Shown: positions 7,847 to 17,091 of the stretch, piece by piece
Layout of the letters: each line of letters starts with the position of its first letter
Numbering within the stretch: position 1 is the stretch's first letter
Origin: Gammaproteobacteria bacterium
Lineage (GTDB): Bacteria > Pseudomonadota > Gammaproteobacteria > JAJPIJ01
Direction: 5' to 3'
Assembly: GCA_035501935.1 (NCBI GenBank)
Contig: DATJVC010000040.1
Span: 1 to 46,014, forward strand
Length of the DNA stretch: 46,014 bases
Notes under the pieces: generated by a model
The model's database searches: none
Seen by the model: the letters and a program-made list of their open reading frames with translations, nothing else
Told to the model about the DNA's origin: nothing
Position numbers and translations under genes: made by a program

Positions 7847-10391
7847 CCTCCAGCACGCGAAACAATTTCGACAGTTCGAAAAAAATGAATGTCGCAAGGC
7901 CGGCAATGAGGCATAAGGCCAGATCGGACGGACGCAGCTCGCCGAACAGGAATAAATTGCTGAGCGCCGGCAGATAGAGAATCAGTCCCAGCAAGGCCGC
8001 GGCCCCGATCGTGATCCACCAGAGCGCGGCATTTGGCACGCCCAGCGTGGCCAGCGCCGGGCGCGACCACGAGCGGTTGGCGAAGATCAGGCCGATGCTC
8101 GCCAGCACCATGGTCGTGAAAGTCAGCGCCCGGGCCTCATTCGCCCCCCGCCCCGTCATCAGCGCCACCGAGAATATCGACAGGACGACGGCAAGCAATA
8201 CGAATCCCTGCGTAAAACTGCGCTTCAGGATCCCGCGGTCGAACAGCCGCGCGGATGCGGATCGCGGCGGCCGCCGCATGACATCGGCCTCTTCCGGTTC
8301 GGCCTCGAACACTATGGAACATGCGGGATCGATGATGAGCTGCAGGAAGAGGATATGCACGGGCATCAGCACAATCGGCCAGCCCATCATCACCGGGATG
8401 AGGGACATGCCGACAATCGGAACGTGCACGGCGATGACGAAAGCGAACGCCTTTCTCAGATTGTCGAAAATGCGGCGTCCGAGTTTCACTGCGCTGACGA
8501 TCGAGGAGAAATCATCGTCCAGCAGCACCAACGACGCGGATTCGCGCGCCACATCCGTTCCACGTCCGCCCATGGCAATCCCGATGTGTGCCGCCTTGAG
8601 CGCCGGCGCATCGTTTACGCCGTCGCCGGTCATGGCAACGATTTCACCATCGGCCTTGAATGCATCCACCAGACGCAGCTTCTGCTCGGGAACCACGCGG
8701 CAGAATATGTGAGCAGTTTTGATGCGTTGCTGCAGCTCGGAATCACCCAGCATGCCGAGTTCCGGCCCGGTAATGACGCCATCCCGGCCATCAAGGCCGA
8801 TCTGCCGGGCAACGCTGAGCGCCGTTGCGGGATAATCGCCGGTGATCATCACCACCCGCAGCCCCGCCCTCAGGCTTTCCGCAATGGCGGCGGCGGCCGT
8901 GGGCCGCAAAGGATCGTCGAGTGCGATGAGACCGAGCAGGCGAAACTCAAAATCATGCTGGATTTCAGGCAGGGTCTGGTGAACGAACACCGCCTTGGCG
9001 ACGCCCAGCACCCGCAGACCCTGTCCGGCCAGGATGTTGACGCGCCGGGTCAACACAGCCGTGTCGGCGGCGTTCAGATGGCAGAGATCGGCGATGGCCT
9101 CAGGAGAACCTTTGGCCGCAATGACATAGTGCCTCCCGCCGGGCGATCGCCAGACCCGCGACATCGCCAGCAAATCCCCGGAGAGTGGATAGTCCTCAAC
9201 CAGCTGCCAGTCGGCGTGCAGGTGCTCCGTCTGCGCGAGCAGTTTGAGCCCGGATTCGCGGATCGCCTTCTCCGTGGGGTCGAAGGGATCCCGGTGGCTC
9301 GCCAGCACTGCGAATTCCAATGTTTCGTGAAACTCCTCGGGGAACAGCTGCCCGGAGGATTGCGCGACATCAAACAGCCGGTCGCCGACGGCGAGCTGTG
9401 CGAGCGTCATGCGATTCTGTGTCAGCGTGCCGGTCTTGTCCACGCATAAGACCGTGGCGGCGCCGAGCATTTCCACGGCGGGAACGCGCCGGGTCAGCAC
9501 CTGCTCTTTTGCAATACGCCAGGCACCGAGGCCCAGAAAGATGGTCAACACAACCGGCAACTCTTCGGGCAGAATTGCCATGGCAAACGTGAGACCGGCC
9601 AGAAAACCGTTCAGCGGATCCGCGCGCGCCACGCCGTACCATAGCGCGATGCCAGCCGCCAGAGCGGAGCCGAACCATGCCACGCGTTTGACCACCTGCG
9701 TGATCTCGCGTTGAATACGGGTTGCCTCCGGCGCAATGGACGCCAGCGACTTGCCGATGTGGCCCATGGCCGTGCCGTCGCCCGTCGCCAACACGCGTGC
9801 GAGGCCCTTGCCCTGTGTCACCAGTGTCCCCGAAAACACGAAGGATGAATCGTCGCCGCCGGGCCGCCCCATGGTCATCTGCGTCTCATCACCGGCCAGT
9901 TTGCGGACCGGCACCGACTCACCGGTCAACAGCGATTCGTCGACGGTGAGGCTCTTGCTCTCCAGCAACATGCCATCCGCCGGAACGCGATCTCCCTCGG
10001 AGAGGACGACAATGTCGCCGCGCACCACCTCACGGCCGGCGATGCGGATCTGCACGCCGTCGCGGATCACCAGCGCGCGCGGGCTGGAAAGATCGCGCAA
10101 GGCCTCGAGAGTGCGCTCAGCCTTGCGTTCCTGGATGAAGGTAATTCCCATCACCACAAAGACGAAGGCCAGGAGCATCAGGGCTTCCTGTCTGTTGCCG
10201 AGCAGCAGGTAAATGGCACCGCAGGCCACCAGCAGCAGGAACATCGGTTCCCTCGCAACATTGATCGCAATCGCGAAAACGCTGCGCGGTCTGGCCGAGG
10301 GAAGTTCGTTGTAACCCTCGAGTGTCAGCAGCTCGGCCGCCCGGGAGGCGGTCAGGCCGCGTGGAGATGAGATGGGAGAGCCCGGGTTCAT
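7818..10391 (-). CDS. P-type cation-transporting ATPase
   Basis: An 857-residue inner-membrane pump of the P2-like group. Visible motifs: the actuator-domain LTGES, the phosphorylated Asp318 in DKTGTLT, the hinge TGDGVNDAPALKAAHIG, and an M4 segment with PEELP where Ca2+ pumps have PEGLP. M5-M6 carry PVHILFLQLIIDPACS, followed by FEAEPEEADVMRRPPR, typical of an uncharacterised bacterial cation-ATPase clade. The ion is therefore uncertain. The ATG at 10391 has AGGA seven bases upstream; a TTG at 10412 is an alternative. No accessory chaperone or regulator is adjacent. The 3' end overlaps the MoaD-like gene tail to tail. Confidence 0.9.
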   Translation of the reverse strand: MNPGSPISSPRGLTASRAAELLTLEGYNELPSARPRSVFAIAINVAREPMFLLLVACGAIYLLLGNRQEALMLLAFVFVVMGITFIQERKAERTLEALRDLSSPRALVIRDGVQIRIAGREVVRGDIVVLSEGDRVPADGMLLESKSLTVDESLLTGESVPVRKLAGDETQMTMGRPGGDDSSFVFSGTLVTQGKGLARVLATGDGTAMGHIGKSLASIAPEATRIQREITQVVKRVAWFGSALAAGIALWYGVARADPLNGFLAGLTFAMAILPEELPVVLTIFLGLGAWRIAKEQVLTRRVPAVEMLGAATVLCVDKTGTLTQNRMTLAQLAVGDRLFDVAQSSGQLFPEEFHETLEFAVLASHRDPFDPTEKAIRESGLKLLAQTEHLHADWQLVEDYPLSGDLLAMSRVWRSPGGRHYVIAAKGSPEAIADLCHLNAADTAVLTRRVNILAGQGLRVLGVAKAVFVHQTLPEIQHDFEFRLLGLIALDDPLRPTAAAAIAESLRAGLRVVMITGDYPATALSVARQIGLDGRDGVITGPELGMLGDSELQQRIKTAHIFCRVVPEQKLRLVDAFKADGEIVAMTGDGVNDAPALKAAHIGIAMGGRGTDVARESASLVLLDDDFSSIVSAVKLGRRIFDNLRKAFAFVIAVHVPIVGMSLIPVMMGWPIVLMPVHILFLQLIIDPACSIVFEAEPEEADVMRRPPRSASARLFDRGILKRSFTQGFVLLAVVLSIFSVALMTGRGANEARALTFTTMVLASIGLIFANRSWSRPALATLGVPNAALWWITIGAAALLGLILYLPALSNLFLFGELRPSDLALCLIAGLATFIFFELSKLFRVLEVSRRSGRPG

Positions 10392-10514
10392 CCTTTTGTC
10401 CTGGCTGTTCAACTGTGGGATGACTCTGCGCTAAACTGAAATGCGCCGGCTATTCTGCACTCCGGCCCCGTCAATGCGCCAGCGATCGGGATCAAACGCC
10501 CGGATCATAATGAC

Positions 10515-10928
10515 ATGCCGCAAACAACCAAACACACCGCCGCCTTTTTGCGCATATTGCTGCTGGGCGCGCTGACGTCCGCGGTGGTCCTGCTGCTTCG
10601 TTATCAACTCGTCGAACCGGATGACATCGCCCAACTATGTCTCCGCACCAACGCGCCGGCATGGTGTGGCGCCAGGCAGTGGGTCGTGCTGGGATTTGCC
10701 TGGAACGCCTATGGCTGGGCAAGTCTTGTATTTGCAATCACGGCCATTTTGACCCGTTCGGCCGCGGCCGCCACCGTCGGATTGATCCTGGGCCTGACGG
10801 GCGCTTTACTTTACCGCTACTTCCCGGCCGGGCTGGGATTGTTGTTGAGCGCGCTGCTGCTCTCCCGCCTCTGGGCGCCGCCAGTCACAGGTGCCGCCCG
10901 CGAGCAGGAGGCACAACGCCGCCCATGA
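10515..10928 (+). CDS. Small membrane protein of unknown function
   Basis: The 137-residue protein has about four hydrophobic segments (roughly 10-28, 57-75, 78-96 and 98-117) and a short polar tail. I do not recognise a family. Two Cys residues (in LCLRT and WCGAR) lie in the first loop. There is no clear ribosome site before the ATG at 10515. Its last 123 bases overlap the 3' end of the convergent GH17 gene, so one of the two ends could be wrong. It is divergent from the P-type ATPase gene, with 123 bases between the starts. Confidence 0.6.
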   Translation: MPQTTKHTAAFLRILLLGALTSAVVLLLRYQLVEPDDIAQLCLRTNAPAWCGARQWVVLGFAWNAYGWASLVFAITAILTRSAAAATVGLILGLTGALLYRYFPAGLGLLLSALLLSRLWAPPVTGAAREQEAQRRP

Positions 10929-12482
10929 CCAGGCGGCGCAGTTGAGACCTCGTTCAACCGCGATGAGGAGCAGCCCGGCCAGCGGCAGCCACCACACCAT
11001 CAACAGTTCCTCCGGCGCCAGTCGCGCGCGTGAAACCGTATCGCGCGCCCTTATCGCCTCCACGAGCGCGATGCTCGTCACCGGCAGGACCAGCAGCGTT
11101 ATGGGAAAATTCCGGTAACGTCCATCCAGCACCAATCCCAGATTCAGATACGACATTCCGGCCAGCAATCCGAAGCGGAGCAATCCCAGCATCCGCGACA
11201 TGGACCATTGACCACCATGGCGGAAGACTGCGATCGTTTCCCCGATGCTTGCGATGCGCGGCAATGCTGCACGTCCATCCAGCCATGACTTGAACGCCGA
11301 AAGTATCAATAGGAATGCCAGCCACCCCCATGCGGTGCCTGCGCCCGACAGTAGCCACTCGATGGCATCGCGGCTGTCATTGGCAAGATAATCATACTGC
11401 GCCGTCAGCGTGGCGCCGGTGATCACACCGGCGGTTGCCAGGAGGATCATCGCCGGCCGGCCGGCGCGCGGAGGAATGCCGGCGCCGGCGATCATGAAGA
11501 GCAGCGCCGCCGCCAGCGCAGCTTGAAGGCCGCGTTGCCAGTCTTCCACTTCGCGCACCGGACCCTGCAAACCGTACTTGGCTTCGCCCCGGGCGTCATA
11601 CAAGCCCCAGAAGCCGCCGACCGTTCCCTCGGCGAGACGTTTCCAGGGCTGGTCGTAGGCCTCGATCAGGTTGTAGTCGAGCTGATGATCCGCGGCGTAG
11701 CGTGTGAATTCGCGTATATAACGTGCGGCATTGATCCGCGAAGGCACGGCGCCCGCGCGGGGCCGCCCGGCGGTGGGCCAGCCGGTCTCACCGATGAGCA
11801 CGTGCTTGCCCGGGAATTGCCGCGAAGTCTTCGCATACACCTCGCGCGTGTGATCGAGAGCCGCGTCCACGGAAACGGGATTATTCTCCCAGTAGGGCAG
11901 TATGTGTATGGTAATGAAAGACACCGCACCGGCGAGGCCGGGGCGCCGCAGCCAGAATTCCCAGACATCGGCATAGCTCACCGGTAGATGCGTGGCGGCA
12001 TGAACGCGCTCGAGATAGCCGCGCAATGCCGCTTCCGATTGCTCATGCCGCAGCAACACCTCGTTGCCGACGATGATGGCCTTGATGACATCCGCATTGT
12101 CCCCCGCCAATCGTGTCGCGATGCGGATTTGCATCTCGTTGTCCGCCGCATCCGGGCCAATCCATACGCCGAGCAACACTTTCATTCCGTATTTACGGGC
12201 GACGGCGGGCACGGCGTCCATGCCGCGGGTCACGGCGTAGGTGCGCACGCATCGGAAACGATTCGCCAGGCGCCGCAGATCGACATCGATTTGCGCCGGC
12301 GTGATTTCGGCGCCCGGTGCCTCCGGCTGCCAGGCTGGCGTGTAGGATACGCAGGCCAGCCTGCCCTCCGGCGCATTAGGCAGCTCGACGGGCCGTCCCA
12401 ACTGCCACCAGCGCAGCACGCAAAGCAGCGCCGCCGCGCCAAAGACGACGAGCACGACGATCTTGCGGCTCGAATACTCCAC
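10806..12482 (-). CDS. Membrane-anchored glycoside hydrolase family 17-like protein
   Basis: The 558-residue protein has an N-terminal membrane anchor (8-25), a GH17-like TIM-barrel domain (about 40-330) and a C-terminal set of about seven to eight membrane helices. The catalytic Glu candidates are Glu141 in IIVGNEVLLR (acid/base) and Glu232 in LIGETGWPT (nucleophile). GH17 enzymes cleave or transfer beta-1,3-glucan; bacterial membrane forms are thought to remodel beta-glucans during export, which is the likely role here. The start is GTG at 12482, with the HNH gene stop 12 bases upstream and no obvious ribosome site, so coupling to that gene is plausible. The 3' end overlaps the small membrane protein gene. 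Confidence 0.8.
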   Translation of the reverse strand: MEYSSRKIVVLVVFGAAALLCVLRWWQLGRPVELPNAPEGRLACVSYTPAWQPEAPGAEITPAQIDVDLRRLANRFRCVRTYAVTRGMDAVPAVARKYGMKVLLGVWIGPDAADNEMQIRIATRLAGDNADVIKAIIVGNEVLLRHEQSEAALRGYLERVHAATHLPVSYADVWEFWLRRPGLAGAVSFITIHILPYWENNPVSVDAALDHTREVYAKTSRQFPGKHVLIGETGWPTAGRPRAGAVPSRINAARYIREFTRYAADHQLDYNLIEAYDQPWKRLAEGTVGGFWGLYDARGEAKYGLQGPVREVEDWQRGLQAALAAALLFMIAGAGIPPRAGRPAMILLATAGVITGATLTAQYDYLANDSRDAIEWLLSGAGTAWGWLAFLLILSAFKSWLDGRAALPRIASIGETIAVFRHGGQWSMSRMLGLLRFGLLAGMSYLNLGLVLDGRYRNFPITLLVLPVTSIALVEAIRARDTVSRARLAPEELLMVWWLPLAGLLLIAVERGLNCAAWSWAALCLLLAGGTCDWRRPEAGEQQRAQQQSQPGREVAVK

Positions 12483-12494
12483 CGGAGGTAACGG

Positions 12495-12884
12495 TTATTT
12501 TTTCTTCAGCAACGAAGCGAGGCCGGCGAAGGGCTGAAAGGTCGCAGCCTTCGGCTCGCGCACGCCGGCTGTCGAATCACCACCGCCGTAACGCACCTGA
12601 TCGACGTGGCGCATATGCTCCTGGTCGTGACAATAGAGACAGAGCAGTTCCCAGTTGCTGCCGTCGGGCGGATTGTTGCCGTGGTTGTGATCGCGATGAT
12701 GCACCGTGAGTTCATGCAGGTTCTCGCGCGTGAATTCGCGCCCACAGCGGCCGCAGATCCACGGATAAAGCTTCAACGCCTGTTCGCGATACTCCTGTTC
12801 GCGCCGTTCGCCGTAACGGCGCGCCTCGTGGACCAGTTGGTCCAGTTTGCTCCGACCCTGTTCCTTCTTCTCGCCTTTCATCAT
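12495..12884 (-). CDS. yajD: YajD-family HNH nuclease
   Basis: A 129-residue protein with the HNH fold: a zinc-binding CGRC pair (in WICGRCGREF), the HHRDHNHGNN core, then LLCLYCHDQEHM with the second Cys pair and final His. Spacing and length match the YajD group, which is widespread in proteobacteria but without a settled role. The N-terminal third is charged and probably helical. The ATG codons at 12884 and 12881 are equally possible and lack a clear ribosome site. It ends 12 bases before the GH17 gene. Confidence 0.8.
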   Translation of the reverse strand: MMKGEKKEQGRSKLDQLVHEARRYGERREQEYREQALKLYPWICGRCGREFTRENLHELTVHHRDHNHGNNPPDGSNWELLCLYCHDQEHMRHVDQVRYGGGDSTAGVREPKAATFQPFAGLASLLKKK

Positions 12885-12912
12885 CGCAACAACGCTGTAA
12901 AAAAGTGGATTC

Positions 12913-13305
12913 TCAGCGAAACGCCTTTTTCATGCATTGATCGCGGGCGTCAGCGGCGGCGGCGGCCAGCTGCTGCTTTTCCGGCGGCATCGATCGATAG
13001 GCGGGATCGTTTCCGTCCCGGGTCACCAACACGATATAGTCGTCGAACGTCAGGTCCAGGCTCAGCCTGCCATTCAGGCAATTGCAGAACCGCTGGTGGC
13101 CAAAGGAGCTGAGGCACGCGGCGTGACGTTCGTCTGAAATCTTTTTCAATTCCGCCAGGGTATCGAGCGCCTTGAAGCCGGGGTCGGTTGCAGGAGTGCC
13201 GCCCCTGGCCACGGGCCGGTTTTCAGCTCCGGGCTCCTCCGCCGCGACGGCGGCAAATACCAGGACGAACATGGATACGGCGACGGCGTCGGCGAGATGC
13301 GGCAT
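12913..13305 (-). CDS. Small exported Cys-containing protein of unknown function
   Basis: The 130-residue protein starts with a signal peptide (about 1-23), then a Pro/Gly-rich linker. A compact segment ACLSSFGHQRFCNCLNGRL has three closely spaced Cys, and there is another Cys near the C-terminus (DQCMKK), so two disulfides are possible in the periplasm. I do not recognise the family. The ATG at 13305 is chosen because it overlaps the stop of the upstream oxygenase-like gene by one base (TGATG), a coupled arrangement; GTG codons further upstream are less likely. Confidence 0.6.
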   Translation of the reverse strand: MPHLADAVAVSMFVLVFAAVAAEEPGAENRPVARGGTPATDPGFKALDTLAELKKISDERHAACLSSFGHQRFCNCLNGRLSLDLTFDDYIVLVTRDGNDPAYRSMPPEKQQLAAAAADARDQCMKKAFR

Positions 13306-14018
13306 CACCAATACAACCACCAGGTACCCTCGGAACGGATGGCGTGCCCTTGCAGTGTGATGCGGGCATCGAGCGGATTGCCCGGTTCGATATCGGGCAT
13401 CGGCGCGATTTGATGCACGGTGTGTCCGGAATGAACAACCATTCCACCTGGAACATAGCGATGCACTGCCGGCGCGGTGGAATGCACCCTTTTCGCGATT
13501 TCGTCTATCGGCAGGCCGCGCACCTTTTCATAGCGGATATCCCAGGTATGCAGGCCGCCGCCGCCACGCGGCAGCACGATGCTGGCGGTGAACGAAATGG
13601 GCTTCTCAAAATCCGGGTGCGGGTGGTCGCGCCAGTCGATAAGCTGGTATTGCAAATCCACGTGAATGGAGGCGATGGACTGCCGGAACAGCGGTGTCGG
13701 CATGAATATGTGGAATCCCGGCCGGCCCGCGCGCCGCTCGAAGGCGCAGGCCCCGCCCAGATGCTCCGCCAGTGATTTCGATAATTTGGCGTATAGCCAC
13801 TCGAAGTCCTTCTCCAACAGCGGGTTCAACCGCGCGGCCTTGTCGTAATAGCACTTTTTCCTTGCGGCTGGATCGGTGGCGTCGAGGTAGCTTGCCGCAC
13901 CGAGGGTGTAAAAGGGCGCTTCCGCGTGGCGCTGTTCCCAGTGCGTGCGCAGGGCATGGACGGCGTCCGCTGTACGGCGGCACTCCTCGCTGTTCAGGAA
14001 TTGATATCGCTCAAACAT
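13305..14018 (-). CDS. 2OG-Fe(II) oxygenase-like protein
   Basis: A 237-residue protein. His119-x-Asp121 (IHVDLQYQ), a distal His at 199 or 202 (HSGHTVHQIAP) and Arg219 (ARITLQGHA) follow the HxD...H...R pattern of 2-oxoglutarate/Fe(II) dioxygenases on a jelly-roll fold. A Gly-rich turn, PRGGGGLHTWD (150-160), lies between the metal ligands. The family call is by motif only; the substrate is unknown. No strong ribosome site precedes the ATG at 14018. It is coupled to the small exported Cys protein downstream, which could be its partner, although the two products would sit in different compartments. Confidence 0.6.
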   Translation of the reverse strand: MFERYQFLNSEECRRTADAVHALRTHWEQRHAEAPFYTLGAASYLDATDPAARKKCYYDKAARLNPLLEKDFEWLYAKLSKSLAEHLGGACAFERRAGRPGFHIFMPTPLFRQSIASIHVDLQYQLIDWRDHPHPDFEKPISFTASIVLPRGGGGLHTWDIRYEKVRGLPIDEIAKRVHSTAPAVHRYVPGGMVVHSGHTVHQIAPMPDIEPGNPLDARITLQGHAIRSEGTWWLYW

Positions 14019-14225
14019 GGCGGCATTTGCCGTTGATTTTAAATGTAGTGTAGCCCAATTGACGCAGAATTCATCTGAGCGAGTTACGCTAACCTACTGT
14101 TGCACAAATAAAACGGATATGTTTCAATGAGCGAAGTTGTACAGTGTTGCAGACATGCGTCTTTCGTCAAGGATATGCAGACTGCGTAATGAAAGCCGTC
14201 CTGTCTTATCCGATCTCCCGCTTTG

Positions 14226-14242
14226 GGCGGTCTTCGACCGCC
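14226..14242 (+). promoter_or_regulatory. Leader hairpin before the RRM gene
   Basis: GGCGGTC and GACCGCC pair perfectly around a TTC loop, 54 bases before the RRM start. No T-run follows, so it is not a simple terminator. The leader of this gene is unusually long (the upstream divergent gene starts at 14018). Confidence 0.4.
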
Positions 14243-14296
14243 GCTATCGCACGTTCGTCTCTTCATTTTCGATTCTCGCACGAAAGGGATATGCCC

Positions 14297-14689
14297 ATGA
14301 ATATTTACGTCGGTAATCTTGCATACAGCATCACGGATGCTGAATTGAAATCCGCTTTTGAACCATATGGTCAGGTCATTTCCGCTGAAGTTATCGTCGA
14401 CAAACGCACACGCCGCTCGCGCGGTTACGGTTTTGTACGCATGGCCAATGAAGCGCAGGGCCGCGCCGCCATACAGGCGCTGGATGGCAGGGAATTCCAG
14501 GGCCGACCGCTGCGCGTCGATGAGTCCAAACCCGGCAGTCAGGAAAAACGATCGCCGGCCAGCCGCGGCGGCCGTTCTTCGCGCGGCCACGGCCGCCATC
14601 AGCGCCCCGCCACCAGTGCCTCGGCGGCGCCCGCCGCCCCGGCGCGCGGCGTATTGTCGTTCTTCAAAAAGATATTCTCCAGAGGTTGA
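14297..14689 (+). CDS. RRM-type RNA-binding protein
   Basis: The 130-residue protein has one RNA recognition motif (residues 1-78): RNP2 is IYVGNL (3-8) and RNP1 is RGYGFVRM (about 42-49). A low-complexity Arg/Gly/Ser/Ala-rich tail follows, ending in GVLSFFKKIFSRG. These single-RRM proteins bind RNA and in several bacteria respond to cold. The ATG at 14297 is chosen over 14291 because AAAGGG lies at proper spacing and the protein then begins with the usual MNIYVGNL. It is monocistronic, with a terminator hairpin nine bases after its stop. Confidence 0.9.
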   Translation: MNIYVGNLAYSITDAELKSAFEPYGQVISAEVIVDKRTRRSRGYGFVRMANEAQGRAAIQALDGREFQGRPLRVDESKPGSQEKRSPASRGGRSSRGHGRHQRPATSASAAPAAPARGVLSFFKKIFSRG

Positions 14690-14697
14690 TCGTGGCA

Positions 14698-14731
14698 CCG
14701 ATCACGCGGCGCAAAGCCGCGTGATCGGTTT
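14698..14731 (+). terminator. Terminator hairpin after the RRM gene
   Basis: A 13-bp perfect stem (14698-14710 with 14716-14728) closes a GCAAA loop and is followed by TTTGCTCGTT. The T-run is short but the stem is very stable; it lies between the RRM gene and the convergent DUF2333 gene. Confidence 0.7.
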
Positions 14732-14857
14732 GCTCGTTCACCGGTGCAACCCGTTCCACAGCACCCCGAAGATCACGCTCGTTTGGATTGACAGGTCCCA
14801 TCATCCTCTCCGGTGATATTCGGCTGACGACCGGTCCGGCGTTCCGACGCTGGCGCG

Positions 14858-15862
14858 TCAGCCTTGCTCCAGCAATTTGCGCAAATCGCCCAGCGCCGCG
14901 TTGGCGCGCGAGAGATAGCTTGCCATGACGAGCGAATGGTTGGCGACGAAACCGAATCCGGTGCCATTCAGGATCATCGGACTCCAGACCGTCGCCTGCG
15001 TTCCCTCCAGCTCGCGGATGATCTGCTGCAGGCTGACCAGCGCATTCTTTTTCTCCAGTACACCGTGAAAATCGATTTCGGCCGCCTTCAGAAACACAAT
15101 CAACGCCCAGGCTGATCCGCGCGCCTCGTAAAATACGTTGTCGATCTCCAGCCACGGCGTCTTGACGCTGATCTGCGCCCGCTCGTCCGTGGAGCCGGCA
15201 ACGGCGGTGGGACTGTTGAGATCGATGTTGACCCGCTCCTGGCCCACGCTGGCCGACAGCCTCTGCGACAGGCTGCCGAGGCGCTTTTCAACCAGCGCCA
15301 GCCAGTCCTTCAGGTTGTCGGCACGGGCGTAGAATTGGGCGTTCTGATCCTTTTCATTCAACAGCCGCGACAGATAGCGCTCCAGCGCCTCGTTGCCGGC
15401 GCGATACTCGCTCTCGCTCGACGGCAGTATCCAGGCGTCGTTCTGGTAGTTGAAGTGCGGCTCGGCGGTCTGCAAATCGGGATCCTCGGTGGATTGCGTC
15501 TGCGAGCGGCTCATGTCGTTGCGCAGCGCCTTGGCCAGATCGCGCACCTGCGTCAACACGCCGAATTCCCAGCTGGGGATGTTATCCATGAACACGCTCG
15601 GCGGCATGACGTCATTGCTGAGATAGCCGCCGCGTTTGTCGAGCAGCGTGTTCACGGTCTCGATCAACGTCGAGGTGATGACCACGCCCGGCCACAGCTT
15701 TTTCTCATCGCCACCCACGCGTTTGAGCGCGACCGCCTTTACATCGAACAACTCCGGCTCGCTGTCCCAATACTCCATCAACACCAGATTGATCAGCACT
15801 ATCACAGTGACGATGCCGCCGATGGCGGTCATTTGCAGGGAATTCTTCAGTCGCTGCAGCAT
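14858..15862 (-). CDS. DUF2333 family protein
   Basis: A 334-residue protein with one N-terminal membrane segment (about 11-28) and a large soluble part, matching the DUF2333 proteins of gammaproteobacteria. Recognisable segments are YWDSEPELFDV, a GGYLSNDVMPPSVFMDN segment and, near the end, EARGSAWALIVFLKA and SLVMASYLSRANAALGDL. The function is unknown; it is probably periplasmic and anchored in the inner membrane. The ATG at 15862 overlaps the stop of serC (TAATG) and has GGGGAGG upstream, so it is translationally coupled to serC. Confidence 0.85.
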   Translation of the reverse strand: MLQRLKNSLQMTAIGGIVTVIVLINLVLMEYWDSEPELFDVKAVALKRVGGDEKKLWPGVVITSTLIETVNTLLDKRGGYLSNDVMPPSVFMDNIPSWEFGVLTQVRDLAKALRNDMSRSQTQSTEDPDLQTAEPHFNYQNDAWILPSSESEYRAGNEALERYLSRLLNEKDQNAQFYARADNLKDWLALVEKRLGSLSQRLSASVGQERVNIDLNSPTAVAGSTDERAQISVKTPWLEIDNVFYEARGSAWALIVFLKAAEIDFHGVLEKKNALVSLQQIIRELEGTQATVWSPMILNGTGFGFVANHSLVMASYLSRANAALGDLRKLLEQG

Positions 15863-17091
15863 TATTTTCTTGCCTCCCCACGATGATTCCGCATTTGAAT
15901 TTTTTGATCCATGGTCGTGTCCGGGACTCCGGCACGGTCCGCGTTTGTTTTCACCCGCGCATAGGCCCATGCGATCCATGGCAACAACGTCCCGACATCG
16001 ACGGTATCCACCGTGGCGCCGCACCAGAGACGCAGACCAGGCGGCGCGTCGCGATGCGCGGCGATGTCATAGGCCACCCGCTCGGCTTCGAGCAGCCCGC
16101 ACATGTCTCTCACGATGCGCCGGCGTTCTTCCATGCCCTTCCGTATGAACCACGGATCGGTGAACTTGAGACACACGGAGGTGCATGAGCGCGTCTCCAG
16201 GCGTTCGGCAAGAAAATCGATCCACGGCGTGCGCTCGACCCACCCGGCCACGACGGCCAGGTTGCGTTCACTGCGAGCGGCCACCTCCGGTACGCCGCCA
16301 ATCGATGCCGCCCATTTCAGCGTGTCGATTTGATCCTCCACACAGAGCATCGACGGCGTATTGATGGTACTGCCGGTGAAGATTTCCTCATCCAATTTCC
16401 CCTTCTTTAGCAGCCGGAACAACTTGGGTAGCGGCCACGGTGGCGTGTAATTCTCCAGTCGCGCCACGGCGCGGGGACTCAGGATCAGCATGCCATGCGC
16501 CGCCTCACCGCCCAGCACCTTCTGCCAGGAATAAGTGACGATATCGAGCTTGGACCACGGCAGCGCCATCGCGAACACCGCCGACGTGGCGTCGCAGAGG
16601 GTCAGACCCTGACGGTCATCGGCGATCCAGTTGCCGTCAGGTACGCGCACGCCCGAGGTGGTGCCGTTCCAGGTAAAAACCACGTCGCGATTGCAGTCGA
16701 CACGGTTCAAGTCGGGCAGCCGGCCGTAGTCGGCTTGAAACACGCGCACATCGCGAAGTTTCAACTCGTTTTTCACATCATGCGCCCAGCCGAGACCAAA
16801 ACTCTCCCATGCCAGGAGATCAACACCGCGCGCGCCCAGCAGAGACCAGATCGCCAGTTCCATCGCGCCGGTGTCAGAGGCCGGCACAATTGCAATCCGG
16901 TAATCCCGCGGCAATCCCAGCAGTGCGCGGCTGCGATCCAGAACTTCGCGCAGGCGCCCGAGCCCATCCGACGAGCGGTGCGACCGGCCAAGCAAGGCGC
17001 CGCGCAATACCTCGGGCGACCAGCCGGGGCGCTTGGCGCAGGGGCCAGAGGAAAAAAACGGGCGTTCAGGCCGGAGAGTGGGTCGGTTCAA
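15862..17091 (-). CDS. serC: Phosphoserine aminotransferase
   Basis: A 409-residue PLP enzyme that converts 3-phosphohydroxypyruvate and glutamate to phosphoserine, the second step of serine synthesis. The N-terminus [14 protein letters not shown] and the PLP lysine Lys191 in [14 protein letters not shown] mark it as the Methanosarcina-type subfamily rather than the E. coli type. The start is TTG at 17091; an in-frame TAG lies 14 codons upstream and no ATG lies between, so a non-ATG start is needed. A GGGA site is about ten bases before it. The DUF2333 gene overlaps its stop. Confidence 0.88.
   Translation of the reverse strand: MNRPTLRPERPFFSSGPCAKRPGWSPEVLRGALLGRSHRSSDGLGRLREVLDRSRALLGLPRDYRIAIVPASDTGAMELAIWSLLGARGVDLLAWESFGLGWAHDVKNELKLRDVRVFQADYGRLPDLNRVDCNRDVVFTWNGTTSGVRVPDGNWIADDRQGLTLCDATSAVFAMALPWSKLDIVTYSWQKVLGGEAAHGMLILSPRAVARLENYTPPWPLPKLFRLLKKGKLDEEIFTGSTINTPSMLCVEDQIDTLKWAASIGGVPEVAARSERNLAVVAGWVERTPWIDFLAERLETRSCTSVCLKFTDPWFIRKGMEERRRIVRDMCGLLEAERVAYDIAAHRDAPPGLRLWCGATVDTVDVGTLLPWIAWAYARVKTNADRAGVPDTTMDQKIQMRNHRGEARK

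Noticed and set aside
14084-14698. A 204-residue minus-strand frame opposite the RRM gene
   Set aside because: The RRM motifs and ribosome site lie on the plus strand, and the minus frame is low-complexity Arg/Ala sequence.
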